This document shows positions 8,620-18,295 of a DNA stretch of 64,000 bases, piece after piece. Numbering within the stretch: position 1 is the first letter of the stretch; every line of letters begins with the position of its first letter. The notes under the pieces are model-generated. The model did not search any database and was not told the DNA's origin. It worked only from the letters and a program-made list of their open reading frames with translations. Source of the DNA: Candidatus Methylomicrobium oryzae (GTDB lineage: Bacteria; Pseudomonadota; Gammaproteobacteria; Methylococcales; Methylomonadaceae); NCBI RefSeq assembly GCF_016745425.1, contig NZ_JAERVK010000003.1:1-64000 (forward strand). The letters are read 5' to 3'. Both the position numbers and the translations under genes were made by a program.

Positions 8620-9996
8620 ATGAGCAAAAAAGAGAAAACCGCCTTCGTCTGCACGGAGTGCGGCGCCGACTTTCCGCGCTGGGGCGGCCAATGCACCAGT
8701 TGCGGTGCCTGGAATACGATCAAGGAAGTGCGCCTCGGCGCTTCTGCCGGGGAACGTCATAAACGTCGGGACGGCTATGCGGGCAACAAGTCCGAAGTGC
8801 AATGGCTGTCCGATGTCGTTTTAGTGCGCGAAGAAAGAATTCAGACCGGTATGTCGGAATTCGACCGGGTCCTCGGCGGGGGGCTGGTCAAAGGCAGCGT
8901 GGTTCTGATCGGCGGTGCGCCGGGAGCGGGCAAGAGCACGATATTGCTGCAAATCATCGCGCATATCGCGCAGCAGGGCATTAAGGTTCTGTATGTTTCC
9001 GGTGAAGAATCGCTGCGCCAGATTGCCGACCGGGCGCATCGCCTCAAGCTGCCCTCCGATAAGATTTTGATGCTTGCCGAAACCTCGGTACAACGGATTG
9101 CCGATGTCATGGACGAGGTTGAACCGCAGGTCGCGGTAGTCGATTCGATCCAGGTCGTTTACACCGAGCAGACCGAATCGGCGCCCGGTTCCGTTTCGCA
9201 GGTGCGGGAATCGGCAAGTTATCTGACCCAGTATGCCAAAAAGAATAACGTCGCTCTGTTTTTGGTCGGCCATGTGACCAAGGATCAGTCGCTGGCGGGG
9301 CCGATGACCTTGAGTCATATCGTCGATAGCCAGGTGATTCTGGCCGCTACCGATGACGCCCGGTTTCGCGTAATGAGGGCGGACAAAAACCGCTTCGGCA
9401 GCGTCGGGGAGCTCGGCTTCTTCGCCATGGACAGCACGGGCCTGAAGGAGGTCAGGAATCCTTCCGCGATGTTTCTGAACCGGCCGGAAAAACCCTCTTC
9501 AGGCAGCGTAGTGACCGTGCTGTGGGAAGGAACGAGGCCTTTACTGGTCGAAATTCAGGCGCTGGTGACCGAATGTCAGTACGGCAATCCTCGGCGTCTT
9601 GCGGTCGGCTTCGATCAAAACCGGCTGGCGATGCTGCTCGCCGTATTGGCCCGGCATGGGGGTATTTTTACTGCGAACGACGAAATTTACGCAAACGTGG
9701 TCGGCGGCATCAAGGTGACCGAAACCAGTTCGGATCTGGCGATCATCATCGGGATCGTTTCGAGTTTGCGCGATAAAATCATCCCGCATGACGTATTTTT
9801 TTTCGGCGAGGTAGGGTTGAGCGGCGAGATCAGGCCGGTTGCGAACGGTTACGCCCGGCTCAACGACGCGGCCAAGCACGGCTTTAAAAAGGCGGTGATA
9901 CCGAAAGCGAATGCGCCCAAAAAGCCGATCGACGGGCTGACTGTCTATCCGGTCGCCACGCTGGCGGAGGCACTGGATATCGCCGCGGAGCTGTAG
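8620..9996 (+). CDS. radA: DNA repair protein RadA (Sms)
   Basis: RadA is a RecA-like branch-migration helicase that helps to finish recombinational repair. The 458-aa protein shows an N-terminal zinc finger (CTECGADFPRWGGQCTSC, residues 11-28), Walker A GGAPGAGKST near 100, Walker B VAVVDSIQ, the RadA-specific KNRFG motif (DKNRFGSVGELG, near 255), and a C-terminal Lon-protease-like domain (about 310-458) with a non-proteolytic site. Length is standard. It follows the decayed small gene and is convergent with the FHA-domain gene, whose stop codon is only 18 bases away. Confidence 0.96.
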   Translation: MSKKEKTAFVCTECGADFPRWGGQCTSCGAWNTIKEVRLGASAGERHKRRDGYAGNKSEVQWLSDVVLVREERIQTGMSEFDRVLGGGLVKGSVVLIGGAPGAGKSTILLQIIAHIAQQGIKVLYVSGEESLRQIADRAHRLKLPSDKILMLAETSVQRIADVMDEVEPQVAVVDSIQVVYTEQTESAPGSVSQVRESASYLTQYAKKNNVALFLVGHVTKDQSLAGPMTLSHIVDSQVILAATDDARFRVMRADKNRFGSVGELGFFAMDSTGLKEVRNPSAMFLNRPEKPSSGSVVTVLWEGTRPLLVEIQALVTECQYGNPRRLAVGFDQNRLAMLLAVLARHGGIFTANDEIYANVVGGIKVTETSSDLAIIIGIVSSLRDKIIPHDVFFFGEVGLSGEIRPVANGYARLNDAAKHGFKKAVIPKANAPKKPIDGLTVYPVATLAEALDIAAEL

Positions 9997-10014
9997 CCGC
10001 ATTAAAGTCCGTCC

Positions 10015-10647
10015 TCAGCTCAGAAAAAACTGCAGGGATTTGTCGTTGATGCCCAAAATGTCGTTATTGCTCAACTTGACGATCCGGTTTGCGATCGGTT
10101 CGCCGTTAACGGTCAGCGAACCTTTGTTTTCCAGCGTGGAAACGAAATAGCCTTCTTTTTTCCGAGTGACTATGACAATGCCTTGGCCGGGGCGACCCAA
10201 CTGTACCATCGTTTTTTTGATCGGGATGATTTTGCCGATATTTTCTCCATCCATGATCTGAAAATTGCCGTTGGGCAGTTCCGGCTCTACACCAAAAAGA
10301 AGGGGGGCTGGTGGATCGTTTGCGATGGATTCGTCAAACGGTTTAGGTCCGTCGACCGAACTGGAGTGATTGAACAGAACGTGATGTTTGCCCAGGGCAA
10401 TCATGTCGTTTTCGTTTAGAACGGCTTCTTTGGTCTTTCCACCGTTTACGATAATCGGAAATTCATCCTGTAATGCCCGGATCGTCGCGACCCCATTGTG
10501 CAAGGTGATCACCGCATGAACCGGCGCGATCGCAAGGCTGTCTATGAGGATTTCGTTGGTCTCATCGCGGCCGAGTCTTACCTTTCCTTCATTGAATATG
10601 AAGGAACCGATTTCTTTATCTCTAAAATAAACAGTCAGTTTTGGCAT
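10015..10647 (-). CDS. protein with two FHA domains
   Basis: FHA domains bind phosphothreonine peptides. The 210-aa protein has one canonical domain at about residues 20-90 (VRLGRDETNEILIDSLAIAPVHAVI, containing the GR..N....D..aS..H pattern with A in place of S before H) and a second, more divergent one at about 125-205 (VQLGRPGQGIVIV...GSLTVNGEPI). No signal peptide or membrane segment is seen, so it is probably cytoplasmic. No Ser/Thr kinase or phosphatase gene is nearby in this window, so the partner is unknown. A short AT-rich spacer precedes the start. Confidence 0.8.
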   Translation of the reverse strand: MPKLTVYFRDKEIGSFIFNEGKVRLGRDETNEILIDSLAIAPVHAVITLHNGVATIRALQDEFPIIVNGGKTKEAVLNENDMIALGKHHVLFNHSSSVDGPKPFDESIANDPPAPLLFGVEPELPNGNFQIMDGENIGKIIPIKKTMVQLGRPGQGIVIVTRKKEGYFVSTLENKGSLTVNGEPIANRIVKLSNNDILGINDKSLQFFLS

Positions 10648-10915
10648 TTCATTCAGCCGATCGATAAAAATAACTGTCTTAAATTATAGACAGTATTTTT
10701 TTTGATATTCAAGCAACTGATGCAGCAAAATCAGCGCGAAGGCGTGAGGTGCTTGTTGCGTCCCATCCCGGCAGGGACGGGAATTGCCGGGATGGGGGGT
10801 GTCCGTGCCAGGTGCGGTTGTTCTGACGGTAATCGTAAAAACTGCAGAACAATCGGTCCAGGCTTTTCGGGGAAGTATCCGGAAAGGATTCGTGGAGAGG
10901 AAAGTCGACGGATAT

Positions 10916-11302
10916 TTATTGGGTTGATTTAGGGGCCGGTTTTTCCATCGTTTTTTGATGATGTTGTTTTCTTTCCATCCGCTTCGTCATCATCTGTTCG
11001 TGGTGAGCCTTCATCAATTCAAGTTGCTCGTTTTTCAACTGCTCTTTTTTCTTTGGGTCGGTTTCGGATAGGATTCGATTGGAAAGATCGTGCATCTTCA
11101 GCATATGTTCCTGATTCATCCGCATATGCTGCTCCAGTTCCTCCTTCGACTTAGGTCCTTTCATTCCCATGCCATGACGCATTCCCATGCCTTGCTGCAT
11201 GTTCATCGGTTCATCGGGGGTGTCCGTGCTGCCGGCATGGCTTGGCAGGCTGAAAGCGAGCGATAGGAAAAACGTAGCGGCTGTTATTTTTATTGGCTTC
11301 AT
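10916..11302 (-). CDS. small Met/His-rich periplasmic protein
   Basis: The 128-aa product starts MKPIKITAATFFLSLAF and has a Sec signal peptide cut after SLPSHA. The mature part is rich in Met, His, Lys and Gln (for example NMQQGMGMRHGMGM near residue 40) and mostly helical, ending in a charged tail. It resembles Spy/CpxP-like or metal-binding periplasmic proteins in composition only; the LTxxQ motifs of that family are absent, so I give no function. The open frame extends about 155 codons further upstream, but the signal peptide marks the true start at 11302. It is divergent from the ferredoxin gene. Confidence 0.6.
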   Translation of the reverse strand: MKPIKITAATFFLSLAFSLPSHAGSTDTPDEPMNMQQGMGMRHGMGMKGPKSKEELEQHMRMNQEHMLKMHDLSNRILSETDPKKKEQLKNEQLELMKAHHEQMMTKRMERKQHHQKTMEKPAPKSTQ

Positions 11303-11500
11303 GGCAATGTCCTTGTGTGTTGTGGAGAAATTCGAAAAATATGATAAGGAGATTCCGAATGAGTCGGAAAAGTTCCGCCTCCAGGGAATCGAGCCGATCG
11401 GGTTTAAAGGCGAAGAAATCGGTATGCGGATTTCTTTGCGCTGTTGCAAGTCCACTCGGGTATAATCCGGAATATCAAAAACCAGCTTTATTTTTTTGTG

Positions 11501-11809
11501 ATGAGCTATTACAAACACCATGTATTTTTTTGCACCAACCAGCGCGATGACGGCAGAAGCAGCTGCGGGGATCATAATCCTCAGGCTCTGCGCGATTACG
11601 CGAAAGAGCAGATCAAAAAACTGAAATTGAGCGGTCCCGGCAAATGCCGGATCAATAACGCAGGCTGCATGGACCGCTGCAATAAAGGGCCGGTGCTGGT
11701 AGTGTATCCCGAAGCCGTCTGGTATACCTTCAAAAATCAGGCGGATATCGACGAGATCATTCAGGAGCATCTGATCGGCGGCAGGGTCGTCGAACGGCTG
11801 AAAATTTAG
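11501..11809 (+). CDS. thioredoxin-like [2Fe-2S] ferredoxin
   Basis: The 102-aa protein starts MSYYKHHVFFCTNQRDDG, and has four cluster Cys in the pattern of thioredoxin-fold ferredoxins: C in FFCTNQRDDGRSSC and C in GCMDRCNKG, with an extra C in KCRINN. The same fold occurs in the NuoE-like subunits of dehydrogenases. It is likely a soluble electron carrier; the partner is not apparent. A TATAAT sits at 11461-11466 in the 200-base spacer shared with the divergent periplasmic protein gene. The ATG at 11501 lacks a strong ribosome site but matches the length of family members. Confidence 0.82.
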   Translation: MSYYKHHVFFCTNQRDDGRSSCGDHNPQALRDYAKEQIKKLKLSGPGKCRINNAGCMDRCNKGPVLVVYPEAVWYTFKNQADIDEIIQEHLIGGRVVERLKI

Positions 11810-11827
11810 TCCGTCGAACGGGGACGG

Positions 11828-12550
11828 TCACCGGTCGGTTTTTTTGAATTTTACGACCTTGTTCAAGGGGCTCAGGCTGATTTCGTCAATTACGATATCC
11901 GCCCGCGAGTCCAGCACATACGAGACCGTTTCGGCGACGTCTTCCGGCAGAATGTAATTGCTGGCGTGATCGCCGGGTTCGAAAGCCAGGCTGTCGAAAA
12001 ATTCGGTCTTGACCATGCCGGGATTGATCAGCGCGACGCGCAGGCCGCTTTTGCCGCATTCCTCGCGCAAGGCTTGGGCGAATCCGCGTACCGCAAACTT
12101 GCCGGCGCAATAAACCGCCCCCTGGCGGGAGCCTTTCAATGCGGCTTCCGAGCCGATAAAGATCAGATCGCTGCGGGCCTTGCGCTTTAACTGCGGCAGC
12201 AAAGCGCGGGCCAGAAAGGCCTGCCCGGTAAAATTGACCGCCATCAAAGTCTCGATTTGCGCATAGGAAAATTGTTCGAGCGCGCCGAAACGCCCGATGC
12301 CGGCACTGAATACGACAGCGTCGAGCTCGGGGAAGCGTTGGGCAATGTCGGCGATTTGGGTGGGCAGGGCGGCCAGATCGGCAAGGTCCAGTTCGAGTGC
12401 ATGGAAGCCTTCCCTGCCATGGCTGAATTTGCGGATATCCCTCGATACGCCGATTACCTGGTGCCCTTCCGCCAATAATCGCCGGCCAACGGCCCGGCCG
12501 ATGCCGGAGCTGGCGCCGGTCACCAGAATGAAGCGTCTCACGCTGCGCAT
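11828..12550 (-). CDS. short-chain dehydrogenase/reductase
   Basis: The 240-aa protein is a classical SDR: FILVTGASSGIGRAVGRRLL (nucleotide-binding TG-x3-G-x-G, residues 7-26), DAVVFSAGIG in place of NNAG, FIGSEAA with the catalytic Ser, and YCAGK with the Tyr and Lys. Substrate is unknown. The start at 12550 overlaps the end of the upstream radical-SAM gene by 13 bases, so the two are probably translated together. A longer open frame to 12598 exists but would add a poorly conserved leader. The gene is convergent with the ferredoxin gene, 18 bases away. Confidence 0.85.
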   Translation of the reverse strand: MRSVRRFILVTGASSGIGRAVGRRLLAEGHQVIGVSRDIRKFSHGREGFHALELDLADLAALPTQIADIAQRFPELDAVVFSAGIGRFGALEQFSYAQIETLMAVNFTGQAFLARALLPQLKRKARSDLIFIGSEAALKGSRQGAVYCAGKFAVRGFAQALREECGKSGLRVALINPGMVKTEFFDSLAFEPGDHASNYILPEDVAETVSYVLDSRADIVIDEISLSPLNKVVKFKKTDR

Positions 12551-13530
12551 GGAAAAAACTGTTCGGCGGTGATGTAATTCGACAGCAGGTCGCCGCAATA
12601 CGCCAACATGTCTTTTTCGAGCGAGCGTTCATAGCCGATCATTCCTTCCTTCAACTGCATCGGACCCGCAAACAGTTTTTCATCGGGATAGAGCTTCTGG
12701 GCTTTTTTGAAGTACTGCTCGGGTAGGCGAAAAGCGCCGAGGCTGACCGAATGCAGCCGCTTCGGATCGATGTGCGCAAAAACCTGGCCGAAAAATCGCC
12801 GATATTGGTTCTGGTAGTCCGATTGAAAAATAAGCGGATCGAAGCGCAGGCCGACCGGCCAGCCCTGTTCCTGCAGCTTGCCGATCGCATCGAGCCGCTT
12901 TTGCAGGGAAGGGGCTCTGTGTTCGAGTTTTTCGCTGATTTGTTCGGGGCTCAGGCTGAACGCCACTACGCAGCGCGGTAAGGGTTCCCGAGCCAGCAGG
13001 GTTCTGATCTGAGTACTTTTGGTGCGCAGTTCGAGCCAGGCGTTCGGAACTTCGGCGAAAAACGGCAGAAAATGCGCGGCGAAACCGGTTACCGGTTCCA
13101 GCGCCAGGCTGTCGCAATCGTAGCCGGAAAAGAAATGCACCGCTTCGTCCCGATGCGCTTCGGCGATCCGGCGGATATCCTGCTGAAAATCTTCGTAATT
13201 GACGAATAGGACATAATGCGCGGAAGGGTACATGCCCTGCAGGAAACAGTAGCGGCAATCGTACAGACAGTTGAGCATGTGCGAAAAATAATAATTGCGG
13301 CGCGCGCCGATCCCGTAGCCCGAAGGCGTCGGCAATACGAAATTCTTGAATTTCTCGGCCAGGATCAGCGCCGGCCGCTGTTTTTGCAGCCGGAAATTCT
13401 GCGCTTTCGGATTGAAAACCTCGCCGTAGCGCCCGCAGGGAATTCGGCGCGCCTCGGGAAAGCGGGCGACGATTTCCTGCACGCGCGGATGGTTCAGCAG
13501 GTTTTCTTCGATGTAGATCGTTTCGATCAT
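12538..13530 (-). CDS. radical-SAM protein of the spore-photoproduct-lyase family
   Basis: The 330-aa protein carries a radical-SAM cluster motif in the SPL spacing (HMLNCLYDCRYCFLQG, C-x3-C-x2-C spacing, near residue 90) and other SPL-like segments such as VAFSLSPEQISEKLEHRAPS and GLRFDPLI. True SPL repairs the thymine dimer of spores; this Gram-negative host makes no spores, so the homologue may repair another lesion or do something different. It is followed by, and overlaps, a short-chain dehydrogenase gene. The start at 13530 gives IETIYIEENLLNHPR, typical of the family. Confidence 0.83.
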   Translation of the reverse strand: MIETIYIEENLLNHPRVQEIVARFPEARRIPCGRYGEVFNPKAQNFRLQKQRPALILAEKFKNFVLPTPSGYGIGARRNYYFSHMLNCLYDCRYCFLQGMYPSAHYVLFVNYEDFQQDIRRIAEAHRDEAVHFFSGYDCDSLALEPVTGFAAHFLPFFAEVPNAWLELRTKSTQIRTLLAREPLPRCVVAFSLSPEQISEKLEHRAPSLQKRLDAIGKLQEQGWPVGLRFDPLIFQSDYQNQYRRFFGQVFAHIDPKRLHSVSLGAFRLPEQYFKKAQKLYPDEKLFAGPMQLKEGMIGYERSLEKDMLAYCGDLLSNYITAEQFFPCAA

Positions 13531-13662
13531 GGGGTGATCAAAAAAGCAGTAAAAACGGCCCTACATTGTACAAAATTCCGGGCTTGGCGCTGGGATAAGT
13601 TACTATTGCGAGTCGTCTAATTCTGCCGTAAAGTAGGTGTGGGTAATGAAGAGGAGTTTGTA

Positions 13663-14253
13663 ATGGGATTGGCTTTAAAAGACACTTTATATCACTGTTA
13701 CGGCGATTATCTGACTTGGCCTGACAACGTGCGCTATGAGTTAATCGACGGTGTGGCTTACATGATGGCTCCGGCGCCTGACGTAGCGCATCAGGACGTC
13801 GCTGGGGAAATTTACTTTCAAGTACGGCAAGCGTTACAGGGTAAATCCTGCCGGGCTTTTATCGCGCCGATAGATGTACGTTTGCCCAAATGTGCCGAAT
13901 CGGACGACCAAGTCGACACCGTCGTACAGCCTGATGTGCTGGTCGTCTGCGATCCGGGCAAAATAGACCGCCGCGGCATACGCGGCGCTCCCGATTGGAT
14001 CGTGGAAGTATTGTCGCCTTCGACCGCCGGGCACGACCAGATCAAAAAGCGCCGGCTCTACGAACGGCACGGGGTTCGCGAATATTGGCTGGTACACCCG
14101 GTCGATCGCGTGCTGACGGTTTACCGCCTCCAGGACAACGAATTCGGCAAGCCCGAAATCTACGAACTGAAAGGCGAAACCGCAGTCGGCATCCTGCCGG
14201 AGATTGTCATCCGTTGGGACGAACTGGCCGCGCGTCTGCCGACCGATTATTGA
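13663..14253 (+). CDS. Uma2 family (DUF820) PD-(D/E)XK nuclease-like protein
   Basis: The 196-aa protein matches the Uma2/DUF820 pattern: an N-terminal YELIDGVAYMM, VQPDVLVVCDP and DWIVEVLSPST, in which the D and E/V-E residues form a PD-(D/E)XK-like site, then RLYERHGVREYWLVHP. Members are abundant in cyanobacteria and methanotrophs, and their biological role is uncertain; some are associated with mobile DNA. The start at 13663 has AGAGGAG six bases upstream; an open frame extension of eight codons has none. A palindromic repeat follows the stop. Confidence 0.88.
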   Translation: MGLALKDTLYHCYGDYLTWPDNVRYELIDGVAYMMAPAPDVAHQDVAGEIYFQVRQALQGKSCRAFIAPIDVRLPKCAESDDQVDTVVQPDVLVVCDPGKIDRRGIRGAPDWIVEVLSPSTAGHDQIKKRRLYERHGVREYWLVHPVDRVLTVYRLQDNEFGKPEIYELKGETAVGILPEIVIRWDELAARLPTDY

Positions 14254-14258
14254 TCAAA

Positions 14259-14291
14259 AGACCTGCCGGGTTTTAAAAACCCGGCAGGTCT
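14259..14291. repeat. 33-bp palindrome, possible terminator (copy 1)
   Basis: AGACCTGCCGGG and CCCGGCAGGTCT are perfect inverted arms around an AT core. A near-identical palindrome lies at 25794-25824, also just after a gene end. The hairpin could stop transcription of the Uma2 gene before hrpA, although no clear T-run follows. It behaves like a REP-type repeat. Confidence 0.6.
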
Positions 14292-14337
14292 GATCCTGGC
14301 CCATTTATCGTATAATAGCCGCATTTTACCGGCTGTT

Positions 14338-17300
14338 TTGATGTCCCTCAGCGAAACCCTCAAGCAACTCTCCCGCCAGTTACCTCAGTGTTTAAACCAG
14401 GACCGGCACGGTTTTAAGCGCCAGCTCGACCGCCTGCGCAGCGAATACCAGAAAGGCAAGAATCCGATCGCGCAAGTGGCTGCGCTGCATGCGAAGATCG
14501 GGCAATCGGCCGAAAGACGCCGGCAGCGTCTGGCGAGCGTGCCGGTGCTGAATTTTCCCGATTTGCCGGTCACCGGCAAAAAAGACGAGATCGCCGAACT
14601 GATCCGTAACAATCAGGTGGTGATCGTCTGCGGCGAGACCGGCTCCGGCAAGACCACCCAGTTGCCGAAGATCTGCCTGTCGATCGGGCTCGGTTCGGGC
14701 GGCTTCATCGGCCATACCCAGCCGCGCCGTATTGCTGCGCGCACGGTCGCGGACCGGATCGCGGAAGAACTTGGTGAGCCGCTCGGCAAGTCGGTCGGCT
14801 TCAAGGTGCGTTTCACCGATAAAACCCATGCCGATTCGCTGGTCAAGCTGATGACCGACGGGATCCTGCTCGCCGAGACCCAGAACGATCCTTATTTGAA
14901 CCAGTACGATACGATCATCATCGACGAGGCGCACGAGCGCAGCCTGAACATCGATTTCCTGCTCGGCTACATGAAATGGCTGTTGCCGAAGCGCCCCGAC
15001 CTGAAGTTGGTCATTACTTCCGCCACGATCGACCCGGAACGCTTTTCCCGGCATTTCTTCGACGCCCCGATTATCGAAGTGTCGGGCCGCACTTATCCGG
15101 TCGAGATCCGCTACCGGCCGGTCGAGGAAACCGAACAGGACGAAGAGGGCAAGAAAACCGCGAACGACGAAACCAGCGACAACCTGCAGCAGGCGATCCT
15201 GGAAGCGGTCGACGAACTGACACGCGATTTGCGCGGCGACATTCTGATCTTCATGAGCGGCGAGCGCGAGATCAAGGAAACGACCGAATCGCTGAAAAAA
15301 CACCATCCGAGCCGGTACGAGATTCTGCCGCTGTATGCGAAGCTGAGCACCAGCGAGCAGGAGCGGGTGTTCAAGCCGAAAGGCGGCAAGATCCGGATTG
15401 TGCTCGCGACCAACGTTGCCGAAACTTCGTTGACCGTGCCCGGCATTCGCGGTGTGATCGATACCGGCCATGCGCGGATCAGCCGTTACAGCCACCGCAG
15501 CAAGATCCAGCGCCTGCCGATCGAACGGATTTCGCAGTCGAGCGCGAACCAAAGGGCAGGGCGCTGCGGCCGGGTCGCCGAAGGCATCTGCATTCGCCTG
15601 TATTCGGCGGAAGATTACCAGGCGCGGCCGGAGTTTACCGAGCCGGAAATCCTGCGCACCAACCTCTCGGCCGTCATCCTGCAAATGACCGCGTTGAACC
15701 TCGGCGACATCGAAGATTTCCCGTTCATCGAGCCGCCCGAAGACAAGATGATCCGGGACGGCAAGACCGTCTTGCAGGAAGTCAATGCGCTGGACAAGCA
15801 GGGCAAACTGACCGAAACCGGCAAGCAACTGGTCAAGTTTCCGACCGACCCGCGCTTGGCCCGGATGCTGATCGCGGCCGAAAAGCAGCACGCGCTGCAC
15901 GAGGTCGCGATCATCGTCTCGGCGTTGAGCATTCAGGACCCGCGGGAGAAACCGGCCGACAAGCTGGCGCAGGCCGAGGCGAAGCAGGCGCGTTTTCGCC
16001 ACGAGGATTCGGATTTTCTGACCCTGTTGAATCTCTGGAACGACTTCGAGGAACAGAAGAAGCACCTGTCGAACAGCAAGCTGCGCAAATACTGCAGCGA
16101 CCATTTCCTGTCCTATATCCGAATGCGCGAATGGGTCGACATCCACGCCCAAATCATGCAGGTGATCAAGGGCGACCTGAATTTGAAGATCAATACGGTG
16201 CCGGCCAGCTACGTGGAAATCCACCGTGCGCTGTTGCCGGGCCTGCTCTCGAACATCGGCTTCAGGCACGAGATCTACGAATACCTCGGCGCGCGCGGGC
16301 TCAAGTTCTTCATCTTTCCGGGCTCCGGCCAGCACAAGGCGCGTCCGAAATGGATCATGGCGGCCGAGCAGGTCGAGACCAGCAAGGTTTATGCGCGGAC
16401 CGTCGCCAAGGTCGAGCCGGAATGGATCGAAGAATGCGCGAAGCACCTGGTCAAACGCAATTATTACGATCCGCACTGGGAAAAGAAAGCGGCGCGTTCT
16501 GCGGTGCACGAGCGCACCTTGCTGTTCGGCCTGACGCTGCAGGCCGGGCGCAAGGTGCCTTACGAACATGTCGATCCGAAGGCCGCGCGCGAAATCTTCA
16601 TCCGCTCGGCGCTGGTCGATCACGACTACCACAGCAACGCGCCGTTCTATCTCGCGAACCGGACACTGCTCGAAGAGGTCGGCTATATCCAGCACAAGGG
16701 GCGCCGGGTCGATCTGGTCGAGGACGAGGAATGGCTATACCGGTTCTACGACGAGAAGATCCCGTCCGAGGTCGTGAACGGGATTACCTTCGATCAGTGG
16801 CGCAAGAAAGTCGAGCGCGACAATCCGAAATTCCTGTTTTTGACCAAGGAAGATTTGACCCGCGAGCAGGATCATGCGGTCAACGAATGGGATTATCCGG
16901 ACAGCAAGAAGATCGGCAATTTGACGATAAGGCTGCAATACCGCTTCGAGCCCGGCCACGATGAGGACGGCGTGACCGCGATCATTCCGGTGCACCAGTT
17001 GAACCAAGTTTCGCAGGCGCCGTTCGACTGGCTGGTGCCGGGGCTGCTCGAAGAGAAATGCGTTGCGCTGGTCAAGTCGCTGCCGAAGCCGATCCGGAAG
17101 CATTTCGTGCCGGTGCCTGAAACGGTCAAAAAATGTCTCGAAATCGAGCCGGATTTCAAGGGGTCCTTATACGAATGGCTCGGCAACCGGTTGCGCAAGC
17201 TGACCGGGGAGGCGATTCCGCTGAATGCCTGGAATCCGGAGTCCTTATCCGAGCATCTAAAGATGAATTTCCGGGTCGTCGACGACCAGGACAAGCTGCT

Positions 17301-18255
17301 CGACTACGGCCGCGATTTGAAAAAGCTTCAGGCCAAGCATGGGGTTAAAGCCGGCGACAGCTTCGACCAGCTGGCCGCCGACGAACTGAATTACACCGGC
17401 TGTATCCAGTGGGCGTTCGACGATCTGCCGGATACGCGCCAGTTCATGCAGCGCGGCCAGTCGTTCATCGGCTATCCCGCGATCGTCGACGAAGGCGATG
17501 CGGTCGGCGTGCGCCTGTTCGACACCGAACGCAAGGCCGCGCAACAGCATCAGGCCGGCCTGATGCGCCTGTATCAACTGCAGCTTCGCAAGGAATGCAC
17601 CTACATCCAGAAAAATGTACCGCAATCGGCCGCGGCCGAACTGGCTTATCAACGTCTGCCGAAGCATCCGATCATCCGCTATCAGCCGTCCGGTTCGTAT
17701 AAAGAGGACCTGTTGTTCTGCATCTTGAGCCATGTGTTTATCGAGGGCCGGACGATTCGAACCAAGGAGGTGTTCGAGCGCAATCTGCAGGCCTCGAAGC
17801 CGGATCTGATCTCCGCCGGGAACGACATCGGCAAAATCGTTCTGGACATCATGCAGCAATATGCCGACATCAAAACCTGCCTTGGTCGCCTGAATGCGAA
17901 CGATCCGTTGACCAAAGACATTAATCAGCAGCTCGACCTGTTGATTTACGCCGGCTTTATCCGCCACACGCCGTATGATCAGCTCAAGGCGATTCCGCGC
18001 TATTTGAAAGCGGTCCTGTACCGGCTGGACAAGTTTGCGAACGATCCGCAAAAAAATCAGGAAATCCAGCGTTATGCCATCCGCTTTTGGCAGGATGTCG
18101 AGAAAAAATCCAAAAAAGAAACTGTCATTCCGGAGCAGGACCCGTTCCGTTGGGCGCTGGAAGAATTCAGAGTGTCGCTGTATGCGCAGCAACTGAAAAC
18201 CGCGTTTCCTGTGTCCGCGAAGCGGCTCGAAAAGGCGTGGGACGAACGCGGCTGA
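14338..18255 (+). CDS. hrpA: ATP-dependent RNA helicase HrpA
   Basis: HrpA is a DEAH-box 3'-5' RNA helicase linked to mRNA processing and rescue of stalled ribosomes. The 1305-aa length equals that of E. coli HrpA. Motif I GETGSGKTT (near 98), II DEAHERS (near 196), III SAT (near 229) and VI QRAGRCGR (near 404) are clear, followed by the HA2 and OB domains and the long HrpA-specific C-terminal region (DUF3418). Start codon ATG 14338 follows a TATAAT at 14310-14315, which may be its promoter. Downstream is a 0.9-kb gene-free region with DnaA boxes. Confidence 0.96.
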   Translation: MMSLSETLKQLSRQLPQCLNQDRHGFKRQLDRLRSEYQKGKNPIAQVAALHAKIGQSAERRRQRLASVPVLNFPDLPVTGKKDEIAELIRNNQVVIVCGETGSGKTTQLPKICLSIGLGSGGFIGHTQPRRIAARTVADRIAEELGEPLGKSVGFKVRFTDKTHADSLVKLMTDGILLAETQNDPYLNQYDTIIIDEAHERSLNIDFLLGYMKWLLPKRPDLKLVITSATIDPERFSRHFFDAPIIEVSGRTYPVEIRYRPVEETEQDEEGKKTANDETSDNLQQAILEAVDELTRDLRGDILIFMSGEREIKETTESLKKHHPSRYEILPLYAKLSTSEQERVFKPKGGKIRIVLATNVAETSLTVPGIRGVIDTGHARISRYSHRSKIQRLPIERISQSSANQRAGRCGRVAEGICIRLYSAEDYQARPEFTEPEILRTNLSAVILQMTALNLGDIEDFPFIEPPEDKMIRDGKTVLQEVNALDKQGKLTETGKQLVKFPTDPRLARMLIAAEKQHALHEVAIIVSALSIQDPREKPADKLAQAEAKQARFRHEDSDFLTLLNLWNDFEEQKKHLSNSKLRKYCSDHFLSYIRMREWVDIHAQIMQVIKGDLNLKINTVPASYVEIHRALLPGLLSNIGFRHEIYEYLGARGLKFFIFPGSGQHKARPKWIMAAEQVETSKVYARTVAKVEPEWIEECAKHLVKRNYYDPHWEKKAARSAVHERTLLFGLTLQAGRKVPYEHVDPKAAREIFIRSALVDHDYHSNAPFYLANRTLLEEVGYIQHKGRRVDLVEDEEWLYRFYDEKIPSEVVNGITFDQWRKKVERDNPKFLFLTKEDLTREQDHAVNEWDYPDSKKIGNLTIRLQYRFEPGHDEDGVTAIIPVHQLNQVSQAPFDWLVPGLLEEKCVALVKSLPKPIRKHFVPVPETVKKCLEIEPDFKGSLYEWLGNRLRKLTGEAIPLNAWNPESLSEHLKMNFRVVDDQDKLLDYGRDLKKLQAKHGVKAGDSFDQLAADELNYTGCIQWAFDDLPDTRQFMQRGQSFIGYPAIVDEGDAVGVRLFDTERKAAQQHQAGLMRLYQLQLRKECTYIQKNVPQSAAAELAYQRLPKHPIIRYQPSGSYKEDLLFCILSHVFIEGRTIRTKEVFERNLQASKPDLISAGNDIGKIVLDIMQQYADIKTCLGRLNANDPLTKDINQQLDLLIYAGFIRHTPYDQLKAIPRYLKAVLYRLDKFANDPQKNQEIQRYAIRFWQDVEKKSKKETVIPEQDPFRWALEEFRVSLYAQQLKTAFPVSAKRLEKAWDERG

Positions 18256-18295
18256 TTCGAAATTTAAATATTCGAGCAAAATAATTTTGACTCAA

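Noticed and set aside
14392-16695. Long open frames within hrpA: a 767-codon frame on the minus strand here and a 662-codon frame on the plus strand at 14976-16964
   Set aside because: Both are GC-rich shadow frames of the hrpA gene. They lack family motifs and have improbable composition (runs of Arg, Gln and Asp).
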